Shown here piece after piece: positions 40,001-51,088 of a DNA stretch of 64,000 nt. Every line of letters starts with the position of its first letter. The stretch's first letter is position 1. This DNA is from Asterias amurensis (lineage: Eukaryota > Echinodermata > Asteroidea > Forcipulatida > Asteriidae), in contig NC_092655.1 of assembly GCF_032118995.1 (NCBI RefSeq), forward strand, positions 11,585,917 to 11,649,916, given 5' to 3'. The notes beneath the pieces were generated by a model. It was not told the origin of the DNA. It did no database searches and saw only the letters and a program-made list of their open reading frames with translations. The position numbers and the translations under genes are program-made.

Positions 40001-43000
40001 TGTTCGGTGCATCGTACCTGATATCAACGTCAAAAGCCACGTAAGATCAGAAGCACTTACTAATCCAAAATGTCCAGCTAAAGTTACACCACAAATTCTT
40101 TTCAGAGCCATTTACAGGCAAACATTCTCACTTGGTGTATCCAAACATGTATGCACAAAATAACTTAGGGTAAATTGGTCACCGAATTTGCAAGAAAATA
40201 GTAAGAGAGAAAAAACAACATTGTTGCACCATTTTGTGTGCTTTCAGATGCCTGAGAAATGCTTCAGGCCTGAAGACTTTCTCAGATTAGAATATTTTAG
40301 TGGGAAAGTACATCTTTCTAAAAACTACCTTACTTCAAAAGGAGTCATTTCTTATGTTTTATACGATTATAATAATTTTGTTAAGACTCCCACCTATGAG
40401 GACATAATGCAATCGCTTGGCGGACAGGAACATTTTGGAAAGCAATCAGGAATGTTCTGTCGAAGCTGTTGGAATGAAATATCAGCATCAAACTTTTGTT
40501 TTTTTTAATCTATTTTGTTCTTTTTCCATTTAAGGTGAAACTTGAAGGAGGGACGTACGAGAGGGAGGGTCGTGTTTCCGTCCTGCTGAACGGGGAGTGG
40601 GCCAATGTCTGCGGGGGTACTGAGTGGGGTCTTCTAGATGCTAAGGTCATTTGCAGACAGATGGGGATGGATCATGCTCGCTACGCAATTCAGGTGGGTA
40701 CATTATTACTATAAATATATAATGTATGGTCATGAAACCAAATAGGCCTCATAAGTGAACTTAATTACTGTAACTCGCAAGCTTTAGGAAACCTGTAACC
40801 AAGGGTGCTTGCTATATGAACCATAACTATTGGTTATCCGTGGGCCAACTCTTCCAAGATTAGTGTTCTTCACAGGGAAAGTATATATTTAGTTTTTGAA
40901 ATGGCTTTAATGTTGAAACCTTTATTAGTGCAGCTATATACAATAAAACTAACCTGTGACAATTTCATTGCAAAAAGTTGTCGCGTTTTTCTGAACAATG
41001 TCCAGGCAGGAAGAATGATCTTGAATTGGAATGCACAATCTGAGAGGTATCAGTAATGTTTTTTTTTGTATGTGCAACGGTTTTACGCGACTCTCCTGAA
41101 AACATTGCTTTGACAGTGATTTTTACTCATTTACAAAATTTTGAGCCCAATTATGATATTACATGATACATTTTTTTCACAGTGAGTGTCCACAAAAATA
41201 ACAAAAGGTATATAATTCATTCTCTCTCAATATATTCTACAGAGTACTTTAAGCTACGGAGCAGCGCCGAAGAGGAACATTATGATGTTAGATGTACAAT
41301 GTACTGGGAAAGAGAGAACCATCAGGGAATGTAAATACTCACGCCGATCACAGAACAACACATGCTACCGCGGCTTCCGTGCTGGTGTGGTGTGTGTGGA
41401 ATGTAAGAATCACATCTTTACACTTTTTTACATGTTTTAACTAAAACTTAGAACAAAGATTGAATTTGACGAACTCAAATTTATGACAATTTATGTTTAA
41501 AATCAGGGCTACCACAAGGTCTTGTGGGCAAGTAAAACCCACAGTTCCCTAACAACAAACTTAAGGGCAAGGCCAGCTACCCATAACCCTTGGCGTAACC
41601 ACATCGACAGCAAGCTGACTTGGTCAAAGCATCTTTCAACCATTTCAACCAGAACTGGACAGAAACTCGGGGCACCGAGGAAGATTGCTTACTTACTGGA
41701 TGCTGAGGGCAGAGCTGTGACACAAGTCCGCAGCATTATGGAGTATGCTTCTCTGTGCTGGATGAATGCTTCCCCAACAAACTTAAGCCAACTTGACAAC
41801 ATCCAAGAGAAGGCACTCAAGGTCATAGGAGTTGATGAAGCTACTGCTCTCACGCAACTCAACATCGCCAGCCTGCTTCACAGACGACAGGTAGCTGCAG
41901 CCACAGTTCTATACCCGCCACTGCCCAGCAGAGCTATCAGCCTTGCTTCCCCAACCATACTCAAGACGTTGTGCAACCCACTTCAGTGTTTCATTGCCTG
42001 AACATGCTCTCTCTTTGCCAGCTGCAAGAACTCGCTGCTTGGACAGAAGCTTCATCCACACTGCCGTCCCCCTATGGAACAGTCTTCCTGTCTCTGTTGT
42101 TGGCAACATTACTGAGGAAGGGATTAGTCATTTAAATGCTGTGTGCATGGACACCTCCTTCTTACATAACTCAGTGTTTCCTTGGTACCATATATCTTTG
42201 TTTTTCTGTTATTCTTTTCTGGTAAATCTGAGCTGCAGTGAACCATTTGATTATGATTCAAATTTCATTCTGTTAATTGACCATGTCAATGTCTGTTGGG
42301 CTATTGTTCACATTTGCTCCTTATATATAATTTTTTTTTTTTTTTTTAATGGACTGCGCCCAATTTGGTTTTATTGCCAGACATTTAAGGCATGAATGCC
42401 ACTTCAAAGTGCGGGCTACAAATCAACCATTTTCCCCAGGGGCCGTTGCCACCTACTCCGGAGGTTTGGTCATCATCCATCACAATCAGAAGCCTGGTTG
42501 GTAGACAGAAAGCACTACCTCCCCAACTTTACTAAGCTTCCAATGGAAGCAATGTCAAACCAATACAGATCTCAATGTTTTGAATAACATCCTATTTGCT
42601 AGATTTGGGTACCAAACTACCTCTAACAAAAACTGTAGGTCTGCCCCCAGTAGAAGAAATGTAAAATCTACACACAGTTTTGATTAACATCCATACTTGT
42701 ATCTTACCATCTAACCATTGACAGATCTACCCGATGTCTTAATGGACCTCCACGTCCTGCAGTCTTCAGTACGAATCCAGGACTGGCCCGACTCCTTGAT
42801 GACATGCTCCAGAGAGGAGGGATGTCTCTCTGATGTCCCTAATCGCTATGGTCTACGCAGACTCTTACGGTTCACAAGCGCCATCATGAACCGAGGAATG
42901 GAACAGTTCCGTCCTGTACTCAACAGATATAGCTGGATATGGCACAGTTGTCACATGTAATTACTTTCAAATATTGCTTTAAAGAAATCTCTCCCCTGAT

Positions 43001-46000
43001 GGGCATAAGGTAGCCTATTATTAACCTTGCTGTTGGCATTTAGGTCTCGTGAGGGAGACAATAGAATATTGCACAGTTTAAATAAGTTAGTTTTTAGAAG
43101 TGCAGCGCCTCCCAGTGCTGAACAATCCAATCCTTTGGGGCATGTCTAGTTACACTTGCTGCACGTTTGGCTGAGGTGTTGGCTGTTTGGATGACTGTTG
43201 TAGACACTCTCATGTGAATGCCAAGGACTCTCATAGGAAAGTGAATTTAATCACTGTTTAGTCAATATTATATCAAATAGAGAGAAAGGAAGTCCATTTG
43301 TTTTAGATATGGGAAGAAAACCCTAGAGATTATTACAGGTCAAACTCAAACAGTAAGGTAGGGACTAACAACGTAATCCACAACTTCCCTCGGTGTGATT
43401 GGAACCGGATTCCCAGAGGTGGATGGCGAGGCAAGACACCACTACGCCAACCCGACCAACCCCCATCATGCATATACACTAAATACTTTTGGTCTGATCG
43501 TCTTCAGGAGGAGAAAACAATCAGAACAAACTGATCGAAACGTTGAGTTGCAACCACCAGTTCTTCTCAGAACCAGCACTATTCAAAAGAGATATTCACG
43601 TTGTGTTACCTCAAAACTCTCTTGAATAGGAAGTAAAACAAACTCCACTTTAGATTGATGTTTATTTTCTTCCATCAGGCATTACCACAGCATGGAAATT
43701 TTTAGCCATTACGACCTGATGAACCGTAAGAATGAGAGGGTCGCCCAGGGGCACAAGGCTAGCTTCTGTCTAGAGGATGGACACTGCGATGATGGGATAC
43801 AGCCTCAGTTCTCATGTAACAGTGACCAGGGTATCTCCGTTAACTGTATAGATATCTACGCTAGTAATATCGACTGCCAGTGGGTAGACATCACGGGTGT
43901 TAAAATGGACTTGTACACACTCAGGGTACGTTTGTTAATAACTCATGACTCATGAGGATGACTAGAGCAAGCTAGTCAAAGCGTTGAGACCAATATTAAG
44001 AACGAGTCTCCACGATAGTGAAGTTCACAAGGAGAAGTCCTTACAGAAAGGTTTTGTAGGATAATAATAGTGGCTTCTTATTTAGCGCTCAGGTCCGTCA
44101 CTCGGTGACCCTCATGAAGATTCAACATTTTATCATAACCCTCTGGTCATTGGGTCTTTTTCATTTTCTTCCTTAAATCATGGAGGTTACCTCCATGCTT
44201 AAATCATCTCAGCTCCTATGGGAGCATACAGCCTGTGCTGCCAAATAAATATCGCACTAAGATGCATCAATCACAAGAACCTGTGCATATACCTCTGGGT
44301 AAAGAGAAGCAATTATAGCAAGCATTTTGCTCAAGGACACAAAGGTGACATTTCCGGGATTCAAACCCACACTCTGATGACCTTAAAGCCATTGGACCCT
44401 TTCGGTTCAGAAAAAAAAAAAAAAGTTCACAGATTTACAAATAACTTACAGGGTTTACAGAAGGCAATGGTGAAAGACTTCTCCTGAAATATTATTCCAT
44501 GAAATGATTTACTTTTTGAGAAAACAGCAAAACAATATAAATTCTCGTTAACGAGAATTACGGATTTATTTTAAACACATGCCATGACACGGCGAAACGC
44601 GCGGAAACAAGGGTGTGGGTTTTTCCGTTGTTTTCTCCCGACTCCGATGACCAATTGAGCCTAAATTTTTACAGGTTTGTTATTTGATATAGAAGTTGTG
44701 GTACACAAAGTGTGGGCCTTGGACAATACTGTTTACCGAAAGGGTCCAATGGCTTTAAACCACCAGAACTTGAATTTCATGCTCTGAACCACAAACCCCA
44801 ACCATGCCGGTCTTAGATTGCCAATTAAGACCTCGTCAATACCATTTTCCATATGCCATATCCCCCGATGATTTATTGATGATGAATTAGTTTTCATTCA
44901 TTGATGTTATAATCCATTGTATGTCTTATGTAGATACATGTAAACCCGGACAATCTTGTGGCTGAAACAGACTATGAGAATAATTTAATCGAATGTGATC
45001 TGTACTACGGTGGGACATCAGTCGTCATTGGTCATTGCGTATTTGGTAAGTACAGACATAGACTGGTCCCCTGAGGACAGGTATTGGCTTTACTGTGGAG
45101 TTAGAACCAACGGCCATGTGATGATGTGAGGTCAAATGTGATTATGTACTGGACTCAACAGCAGATCTCTGGCGTAAAATGTTCAGGCTATACAGACCAT
45201 GATGCTTTCACATTGTTTACAAAAGAGCCACACAGTTGCGGTGGTTCCAAGAAAATAGCTAGACAACATTTCGACCAGCATGTTCTAATTGTCTTCATGA
45301 AAAGCTACACTACAACTTTGTTCCACACAGTGGATTTACATCAAACCTCACACCATCAAAGTTTGAAATCCTAAACAAAACAAAAGTCGACAAGTACAAC
45401 ATTGCAGCTTAAAGGAACACGTTGCCTTAGATCGGACGAGTTGGTCAAAACAAAAGCGTTTGTAACCGTTTTTTATAAAATGCATATGGTTGGAAAGATG
45501 TTTTAAAAGTAGAATACAATGATCCACACAAGTTTGCCTCGAAATTGCGTGGTTTTCCTTTTACTGTGCGAACTAACATGGTCGGCCATTTATGGGAGTC
45601 AAAATTTTGACCCCCATAAATGGCCGACGTGTTAGTCGATGAGGTAAAAGGAAAACCACGCAATTTCGAGGCATGTTTGTGTGGGTCATTGTATTCTACT
45701 TTTACAACATCTTTCTACCCATATGCATTTTATAAAAAACGGTTACAAACGCTTTTCAAAGACCAACTCGACCGATCCAAGGCAACGTGTTCCTTTAACT
45801 TGAGTGCCACTTTCTGTATAGTCAAGTGACGCAGAGTTTGGTCTTATTTTTTGTGTTCACATAAAAATTGACATAATTTTCAAGTCTCACTTGTATCACA
45901 TCCAACTACATAGCACTAGAAACAGGCACCAAAGCATTTACCTCACAGCTTTCGACTTTGTCAAATGTATTTGCATGGCATAATAAATACTTGAATATCT

Positions 46001-46064
46001 ATTTTTAAAATCCGATTGTGTTACTTTTTGTTTCTCTACAGTTGCTGACAAAATGGAGGACTAA
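33753..46064 (+). CDS. LOXL2/3/4: Lysyl oxidase-like 2/3/4 homologue (complete, 12 exons, 791 aa)
   Basis: Coding exons: 33753-34047, 34392-34555, 37025-37221, 38126-38555, 39251-39452, 39886-40040, 40535-40693, 41243-41402, 42725-42956, 43679-43925, 44934-45045 and 46042-46064. All junctions are GT/AG and phase-compatible; 2376 nt including TAA. Order: signal peptide (~1-28), four SRCR domains (~36-145, 155-275, 371-475, 482-587) and a copper amine oxidase domain (589-791). The copper ligand cluster is WHSCHMHYH (661-668). The lysyl tyrosylquinone pair is K691 ([10 protein letters not shown]) and Y744 (after [10 protein letters not shown]). It is secreted and oxidises peptidyl lysines in collagen/elastin-type matrix (family knowledge); vertebrate LOXL2 is ~774 aa with the same plan. 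Oddities are an acidic stretch at ~277-340 between SRCR2 and SRCR3 and a C-terminus ~20 residues shorter than human LOXL2. Which of LOXL2/3/4 it matches cannot be settled; it may predate their split. Confidence 0.96.
34392..34555 (+). CDS. LOXL2/3/4: LOXL exon 2 (end of SRCR1)
   Basis: [20 protein letters not shown] through [10 protein letters not shown], the C-terminal half of an SRCR fold. Acceptor cacag|GTAAAG, donor GCC|gtaagt. Confidence 0.94.
37025..37221 (+). CDS. LOXL2/3/4: LOXL exon 3 (start of SRCR2)
   Basis: [20 protein letters not shown] and [20 protein letters not shown]. The acceptor ttttag|GATAGG was chosen over a nearby AG because only it keeps phase. Confidence 0.9.
38126..38555 (+). 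CDS. LOXL2/3/4: LOXL exon 4 (end of SRCR2, acidic linker)
   Basis: The SRCR2 remainder ([20 protein letters not shown], ending HVRCHRGS) followed by a ~65-residue Glu/Asp-rich segment and then a basic stretch, [11 protein letters not shown]. The longest exon of the gene. Confidence 0.92.
38690..39000. repeat. Diverged relative of TTAA MITE family B in a LOXL intron
   Basis: Shares AACCTGTAGAAGTTTGAGAT, a cold GAGAAATTCGATTATTTATT block and GTAAGTTATATGTAAATCTG with family B, but the terminal repeats are not preserved. Confidence 0.5.
39251..39452 (+). CDS. LOXL2/3/4: LOXL exon 5 (start of SRCR3)
   Basis: [18 protein letters not shown], then [20 protein letters not shown] and [10 protein letters not shown], closely matching SRCR3 of vertebrate LOXL2. 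Donor CAAG|gtatgt. Confidence 0.94.
39886..40040 (+). CDS. LOXL2/3/4: LOXL exon 6 (end of SRCR3)
   Basis: [20 protein letters not shown] and SLDAGVRC, the conserved SRCR second half. Acceptor tgcag|GGGTG, donor CCAC|gtaaga. Confidence 0.94.
40070..40385. repeat. Truncated TTAA MITE family A in a LOXL intron
   Basis: ATTCTCACTTGGTGTATCCA, then AAACAACATTGTTGCACCAT, GTGTGCTTTCAGATGCCTGA and CTTACTTCAAAAGGAGTCAT follow the family A internal order; both ends are lost. Confidence 0.65.
40535..40693 (+). CDS. LOXL2/3/4: LOXL exon 7 (start of SRCR4)
   Basis: [20 protein letters not shown], then [20 protein letters not shown]. Acceptor tttaag|GTGAAA, donor TTCAG|gtgggt. Confidence 0.93.
41243..41402 (+). 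CDS. LOXL2/3/4: LOXL exon 8 (end of SRCR4)
   Basis: [20 protein letters not shown] and RAGVVCVE, followed by one base of the next codon. Acceptor ctacag|AGTACT, donor GAAT|gtaaga. Confidence 0.92.
41520..42400 (+). pseudogene. LINE reverse transcriptase C-terminal remnant in LOXL intron
   Basis: The plus-strand frame at 41522-42001 reads [31 protein letters not shown] and [12 protein letters not shown], the post-RT region of a jockey/CR1-like LINE. After a frame change near 41990 it continues with [20 protein letters not shown] and LWNSLPVSV. It is truncated at the 5' side and ends near a T-rich tract (42331-42348). It differs from the intact LINE at 9.9-13.1 kb. Confidence 0.8.
42725..42956 (+). 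CDS. LOXL2/3/4: LOXL exon 9 (oxidase domain, first part)
   Basis: [20 protein letters not shown] through [13 protein letters not shown] and WIWHSCH; includes the first two copper-site histidines. Acceptor tgacag|ATCTAC. Confidence 0.95.
43296..43465 (-). mobile_element. tRNA-derived SINE-like repeat, copy 2
   Basis: On the minus strand GGTTGGCGTAGTGGTGTCTT (A-box-like) is followed by GCCTCGCCATCCACCTCTGG and CCGGTTCCAATC (B-box-like). The body is colinear with 28865-29035. Confidence 0.68.
43679..43925 (+). CDS. LOXL2/3/4: LOXL exon 10 (catalytic core)
   Basis: [15 protein letters not shown] completes the histidine cluster. [10 protein letters not shown] holds the cofactor lysine; [20 protein letters not shown] holds the cofactor tyrosine. 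Donor CAGG|gtacgt. Confidence 0.95.
44056..44380. repeat. Dispersed repeat (GAGAAGCAATTAT family), longest copy
   Basis: TTATTTAGCGCTCAGGTC, then CTCAGCTCCTATGGGAGCAT, AAAGAGAAGCAATTATAGCA and ATTCAAACCCACACTCTGAT. It is shared in part with 15755-15935 and 58340-58420, and is followed directly by a TTAA element. Confidence 0.55.
44387..44754. mobile_element. TTAA MITE family B, reverse orientation
   Basis: TTAA at 44383-44386 and 44755-44758. The ends are AGCCATTGGACCCTTTCGG and CCGAAAGGGTCCAATGGCT. The interior is the reverse complement of 5579-5952. It lies in the LOXL intron before exon 11. Confidence 0.87.
44934..45045 (+). CDS. LOXL2/3/4: LOXL exon 11
   Basis: [20 protein letters not shown] then GHCVF, matching the INPNFEVAESDYSNN segment of vertebrate LOX proteins. 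Acceptor tgtag|ATACAT, donor TTTG|gtaagt. Confidence 0.93.
45413..45794. mobile_element. Full-length hairpin MITE, TTAA family C, copy 1
   Basis: TTAA at 45409-45412 and 45795-45798. The whole 382 bp is one inverted repeat: AGGAACACGTTGCCTTAGAT at the left, CCAAGGCAACGTGTTCCT at the right, and CATTTATGGGAGTCAAAATT / CCCATAAATG at the centre. It lies in the last LOXL intron. Confidence 0.92.
46042..46064 (+). CDS. LOXL2/3/4: LOXL exon 12 (stop)
   Basis: Seven codons ending ADKMED and TAA, in phase with exon 11 after acceptor tctacag|TTGCTG. The short size means it rests on phase and splice signals; reading on past the exon 11 donor is the alternative. Confidence 0.75.
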
Positions 46065-48732
46065 TCTCCAAAATGCACCATCGTTTTTTCGCTCTTTTTT
46101 TTTACAAGAAAAACCCAAAGATCACGCTGGCTCTTTTCTGAGCCAACACCCCAGCCTAAATTGAATATACAAGGTAGTACCCACAAGTTGTTCTATTCTG
46201 TTCTGTTACTTGTTATTTTCCACAAAATGCAAGGCCTCAAACATCAGCTTCAAAATTTGTTCAAGGAGTTACCAGCTAAATTTAAATTTGATTTTTTTTC
46301 TCAGCTTTAGTTTAGTAGAATAACTATTTTTCATAGATACGTTTTCTTAAAAGGAAAACAATCGGACATAAATTTTTGAGTTTTGTTTCTCTTCAACCTT
46401 TTAAGTTTTCATAACATGTTTGTTTTTAAAGCCAGTTGCTTTTCAAGAATCTTTCCTGTCTATCGGTATCACAGTGTTTTTGCTTGCAAAATGCAAGACA
46501 AGAAAAATTGATCTTATTGTAAAGCTCAAACATTTTAATTTAACATGATATCATTTTAGAGATTAATGTTGTCTTGGATAGGCTCAAATTTAAAATTTTA
46601 CAATATTTTAAGGTGTTTTGGTTTAGAAGAAATATGAACATGAGTATAAAATATTTAAGTTATTTTATTTTTGACGTATCATAGGACAACTAAAAATTAT
46701 TGAATATTTTCATATTTTACAAATGTTAATAACATTTTCATATTTGATTAATATTCAGAGGTGAAAGGTTTTTCTACATCATCACCCTCACAAGGGTCGA
46801 ACAATTATAATCGGCCCTAAACTGGTGCATATTGTAGCCACCATTTTTACAGATCGTGGGAACAAGTTATATACCACATCAAATAAGTCTATCTAAGAAT
46901 GGTATTGTTATTGCTAGTGTAAAGGTCTTGTCGCACACAAGGTTGTCCTTTTTTCAGGCAACTTGAAGGCAAACAACTGCACTGTATGCAAAGGGAAACA
47001 CAGACAACAATCTTCAACGCACTGTCCTGCAGAAAATTGATTTAAGAATAGTCGGTCCAGCTGGCAGAGGTTTAAGTGTAAAGTGATGAAGTGTCGAATA
47101 TTTAAAAAACAGCGCATCCATCAGTGTGGAGATTGAGGCTAGAATAATATATAGTTTAAAATCATACGCAGTTTCATATTTAGCGCTTTATCTAAGCCTA
47201 TGGGTCGTCTAAGGGATGCAGAGCTATGTTTTGAATTATGAGACCCATTTATATCACATTTTAGAGAGTTTACAATGCCATGTAATTCGGGTAGGCCTTT
47301 ATTGCAGCCAACGTCCAAGTACTACGGAGAAGCCCCCTTATCAGGGCGATAACATCAAGTGTACTTGGTTCCTTTTACGTGCGTTACACAACACACAGGG
47401 CTTGACATTCAGGGAAAGCTGAGAGTTAGTCCAACAAAACTGGAATACACAATCTGAGAAAAAATTATCATTTTGCATGTTAGTTTTGATTTGAATCCTT
47501 CCCCCTAAAACCGCTTTCCTAAGAAGGGACAGTTGAAGTACATGTACCGTATAAATACTCATGGCCATTACTTCTAAGTTAAGATAATTAATGCCCTTTT
47601 CGACATTAAACAAAAAAAACTCTTTTATTCCCATCACAATGTATTTTCCAAGTAAAGATACCACATGTATGTTTAGCTTTTAATGACATCTGACGTTATA
47701 GTTCAGTATGCTTACAGTTTGCGAATGTTTTTCATGAAACTTAGTAATAAGTACACATTGAATAAAAGTGTTTTGTAAATAATATATAATATGTCTTGTG
47801 TTTCTTTATCGTTCAAGTGTGTGGTTAAAGATTCACTCCCATAGGAGACCAAGAACAAAACAGAAAAGGGAGCACAAAAGAACTCCACATGGGGTAGTAT
47901 AAAAACTGGGGTGCTCCGCAAGGCATTTTGTGTACATAACACTCTAAAATGTAATAATTTACATTCAACACTTTTGGAAACAGAACAAATCACACCAAGC
48001 ATTTTGTCTTCCTTATCAATATTGTTATTGTTATTGAAAAAAACATGTTCAATACAATCAGTACGTCATTTCCATTAGACATGGAGATTTCATTATAAAT
48101 TAGAAACAAAAGAAAAAATATTAAACATGTATATTATTCCAGTCACACAGTAATGGATGGATAGTTATAGGAATTTTTTTTGACAGTCTTGCAATTTCAT
48201 ATTAATTACGAGTTTCTGACCGAAGCACCAAAGGAAAACAAGAAAATTTGTCATTTATGGAAACAAGAAAATAAGGAAAACCGGATACTAAATCATCACA
48301 AACCAAATATATGGACTGTACATTTTCTTTTCCAATAACAAATTTGACAGAAAGGTCATATCGTTGACAGAAAGGTCATATCGTTACAGTTTTGTGAGAC
48401 AGGCAGAGTTTGGGTTTTTTAAAGAAACAAACATAAAACTTCACCTACGAGAGTGAAAACTTTGAAAAAGATGCTTATGTTTTGGGGAACATTGGCGTAC
48501 AAACTAACATTTTTAAATGATGCAATAATTGCACAGGGATAAATAATGGGATGTTGGTTGCACCCTTAACACTGACGCGTGATAGGAAATTTTCCAGAGT
48601 CCTGTTGAGTGCTCATAGGTACAAATTGGACTCATTTTCAGTGTTTGTTTAGTCCAAGGTAACAAATGCTTGCACAGACTGTACACACAGCCAGTTTTTG
48701 GTAACCAATTCGAAACCCTGCAGGGTCCTTGT
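46065..48732. other. LOXL 3' region and intergenic sequence
   Basis: AT-rich. Probably includes the LOXL 3' untranslated region. The first AATAAA I find downstream is at 47761-47766, a weak candidate polyadenylation signal. No other coding exon is supported. Confidence 0.45.
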
Positions 48733-48872
48733 GTCGATTTCACAAAGAGCCAAGATTGATCGTACTGCAAATCAGTCATAGTTGCTTAGTAAAGTGTGAT
48801 GTCACAATTGTAAATCACTATGGTGCTATTGACAATTTGCTTAGATCGATCTTATTGCTTTGTGAAATCGAC
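48733..48872. mobile_element. Inverted-repeat MITE, family F (ends GTCGATTTCACAAAG)
   Basis: GTCGATTTCACAAAG at the left is mirrored by CTTTGTGAAATCGAC at the right. The arms continue imperfectly (AAGATTGATC / GATCGATCTT). The GATTTCACAAAG end is shared with family D. Confidence 0.78.
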
Positions 48873-48974
48873 CCCTAGTCATGTTCCTTGTATCCAGTAA
48901 CACAAAAGAACACCAATACTCATTGTACAAAAAGGAACCTGAACTTAGGTCAGGTGAATCTACATATACAGATG

Positions 48975-49340
48975 TGTACAGTGCTTGTCACAGTTTCATA
49001 GAGCTGCTTGGTATAGTATTCGTACTGGATACACTTTCTCAAGTACTACTCGAGTACCATTTAGACGGTACTCGAAACAGACATGTACTTGGCTAGTAAA
49101 GAACTCTTACTCAAAGTCCATAGAGGTGCTTCCTAGAGTTGTAGCACCCACTTGAGTACTTGAGTACTCATTCATGGTACTCCAACTCATACTGGCTAGC
49201 TAAGTACTTGTACTTGAAAAAGCATGGAGCTGCTTACTGAGTTAATAGTACCCATATTTGGTACTTGTATTCAAGTACTACTCAAGTAACATTTTGATGG
49301 TACCTGTACTCAATACAAAAATAACAGTACTTGAAGTCAT
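48975..49340. repeat. TACTTG/GTACTC-rich simple-sequence region
   Basis: Repeated GTACTTG, AAGTACT and GGTACTC words without a fixed period, next to the 82-bp array and of similar composition; possibly its progenitor or decayed flank. Confidence 0.6.
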
Positions 49341-49433
49341 GCACTGAATACTCATCTGAAAATGAATCCTGACTATTTTATACATACTATGGTCACAGAA
49401 GGATTGTCCAACTTACAGAATGTTAGTTTAAGT

Positions 49434-50175
49434 GTATCAGAATACTTGGTAATACACTAGTGTGTATTCAGAGATCTCAGTATTTGGTACTCAGATGCTG
49501 GACTTGGTATTAGGGTATCAGAATACTTGGTAACACACTAGTAGTGTATTCAGAGATCTCAGTATTTGGTACTCAGCTGCTGGACTTGATACGCGAGTAT
49601 CAGAATACTTGGTAATACACTAGTAGTGTATTCGGAGATCTCAGTATTTGGTACTCAGCTGCTGGACTTGGTATAAGGGTATCAGAATACTTGGTAATAC
49701 ACTAGTACTGTATTCAGAGATCTCAGTATTTGGTACTCAGCTGCTGGACTTGATACGCGAGTATCAGAATACTTGGTAATACACTAGTAGTGTATTCGGA
49801 GATCTCAGTATTTGGTACTCAGCTGATGGACTTGGTACTCGGGTATCAGAATACTTGGTAATACACTAGTAGTGTATTCAGAGATCTCAGTATTTGGTAC
49901 TCAGCTGATGGACTTGGTACTCGGGTATCAGAATACTTGGTAATACACTAGTAGTGTATTCAGAGATCTCAGTATTTGGTACTCAGCTGATGGACTTGGT
50001 ACTCGGGTATCAGAATACTTGGTAATACACTAGTAGTGTATTCGGAGATCTCAGTATTTGGTACTCAGCTGCTGGACTTGGTACTCGGGTATCAGAATAC
50101 TTGGTAATACACTAGTAGTGTTTTTCGGAGATCTCAGTACTTGGTACTCAGCTGCAAGACTCCGTAGTCAGGTAT
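49434..50175 (+). repeat. 82-bp satellite array, nine monomers
   Basis: Monomers start with GTATCAGAATACTTGG at 49434, 49515, 49597, 49679 and then every 82 bp to about 50089; the last is partial and diverged. Each carries a dyad AATACACTAGTAGTGTATT and then AGATCTC. Variants (ACGCGAG versus ACTCGGG spacers) alternate in the first half, hinting at dimer-level amplification. Confidence 0.93.
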
Positions 50176-50845
50176 CCGAAAACCTGGTACTCATAAACTT
50201 GTACTCGTACTGGTACTCGGATGTTGGACTAGGCACTCGGAAATCAGTATATTTGGACACTTTAACTCATGCACAATGGACAAAGTACTCACACTTGAGA
50301 ACTTCTCAGCAGCACTTGTGACTTGATTAGTACTTGACTGCTTCACTGCTTTAAATTTAGGACTTAAAAGCTTATGGCACCCTCCAAAGCATGTGATTCT
50401 ATGAGCTACATGTATGTGCAACTAAATTGGGTTCAGTCAAAGAATCTTAATGACATCCGCAATGACTGCCTTGAATTATATTGCAAACAATTTGAAGAGA
50501 AAAATCATAACAGACTCATTCCTAACACAAACAAGAGGGAAATTAAGGTGATGGAAAAAATCTTATGTATTAAATTTCTACATAATTTCAAAATATCAAA
50601 GTCAGTTATTGTTTAAGTTAATTTCATTTTACACATGTAGTGTCTGGGAAAATCAATACAAACATTATTAATTAATTATAAATATACAAAATGATACAAT
50701 GCATAGCAAACAAACACAACTCTATAAGCACCTGGCATGTGGAATTCTATCAGTGACAAATAAAGAAGGACAAAAAGAGTATTTAAAATAAAAGAAAGTG
50801 ACAAAGGCAAACATAAATGTTGGTTTACACTGTGTGCACAACAAT

Positions 50846-51088
50846 GAGTGCGTTCGATAAGCTTCCCTGGGTCAAACCCGCAGGGCTCACTCAGGTGAGC
50901 CCCTGACAAGAGCTAATTGAACGATCACACTCGCCCTCTAATGGTGACGCCATGCACCTCAGTTCACCCCAAGATGACCCACTCCACAAGCAGGGCGCTG
51001 GGGGCTGACCCGGGTGAGCCCCGTCAAAGCTATTCGAACGTACCGGGGCAGACCGGGGTCGACCCAGGGAAGCTTACTGAACGCACCC
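50846..51088. mobile_element. MITE family E, longer copy
   Basis: GAGTGCGTTCGATAAGCTTC at the left and GAAGCTTACTGAACGCACCC-type mirror at the right, with GGGTCGACCCAGG inside. The interior has GGTGAGCCCC repeats absent from 2425-2569. Confidence 0.75.

Noticed and set aside
45445..45829. Two frames with nearly identical peptides on opposite strands
   Set aside because: Mirror translations of the family C hairpin MITE.
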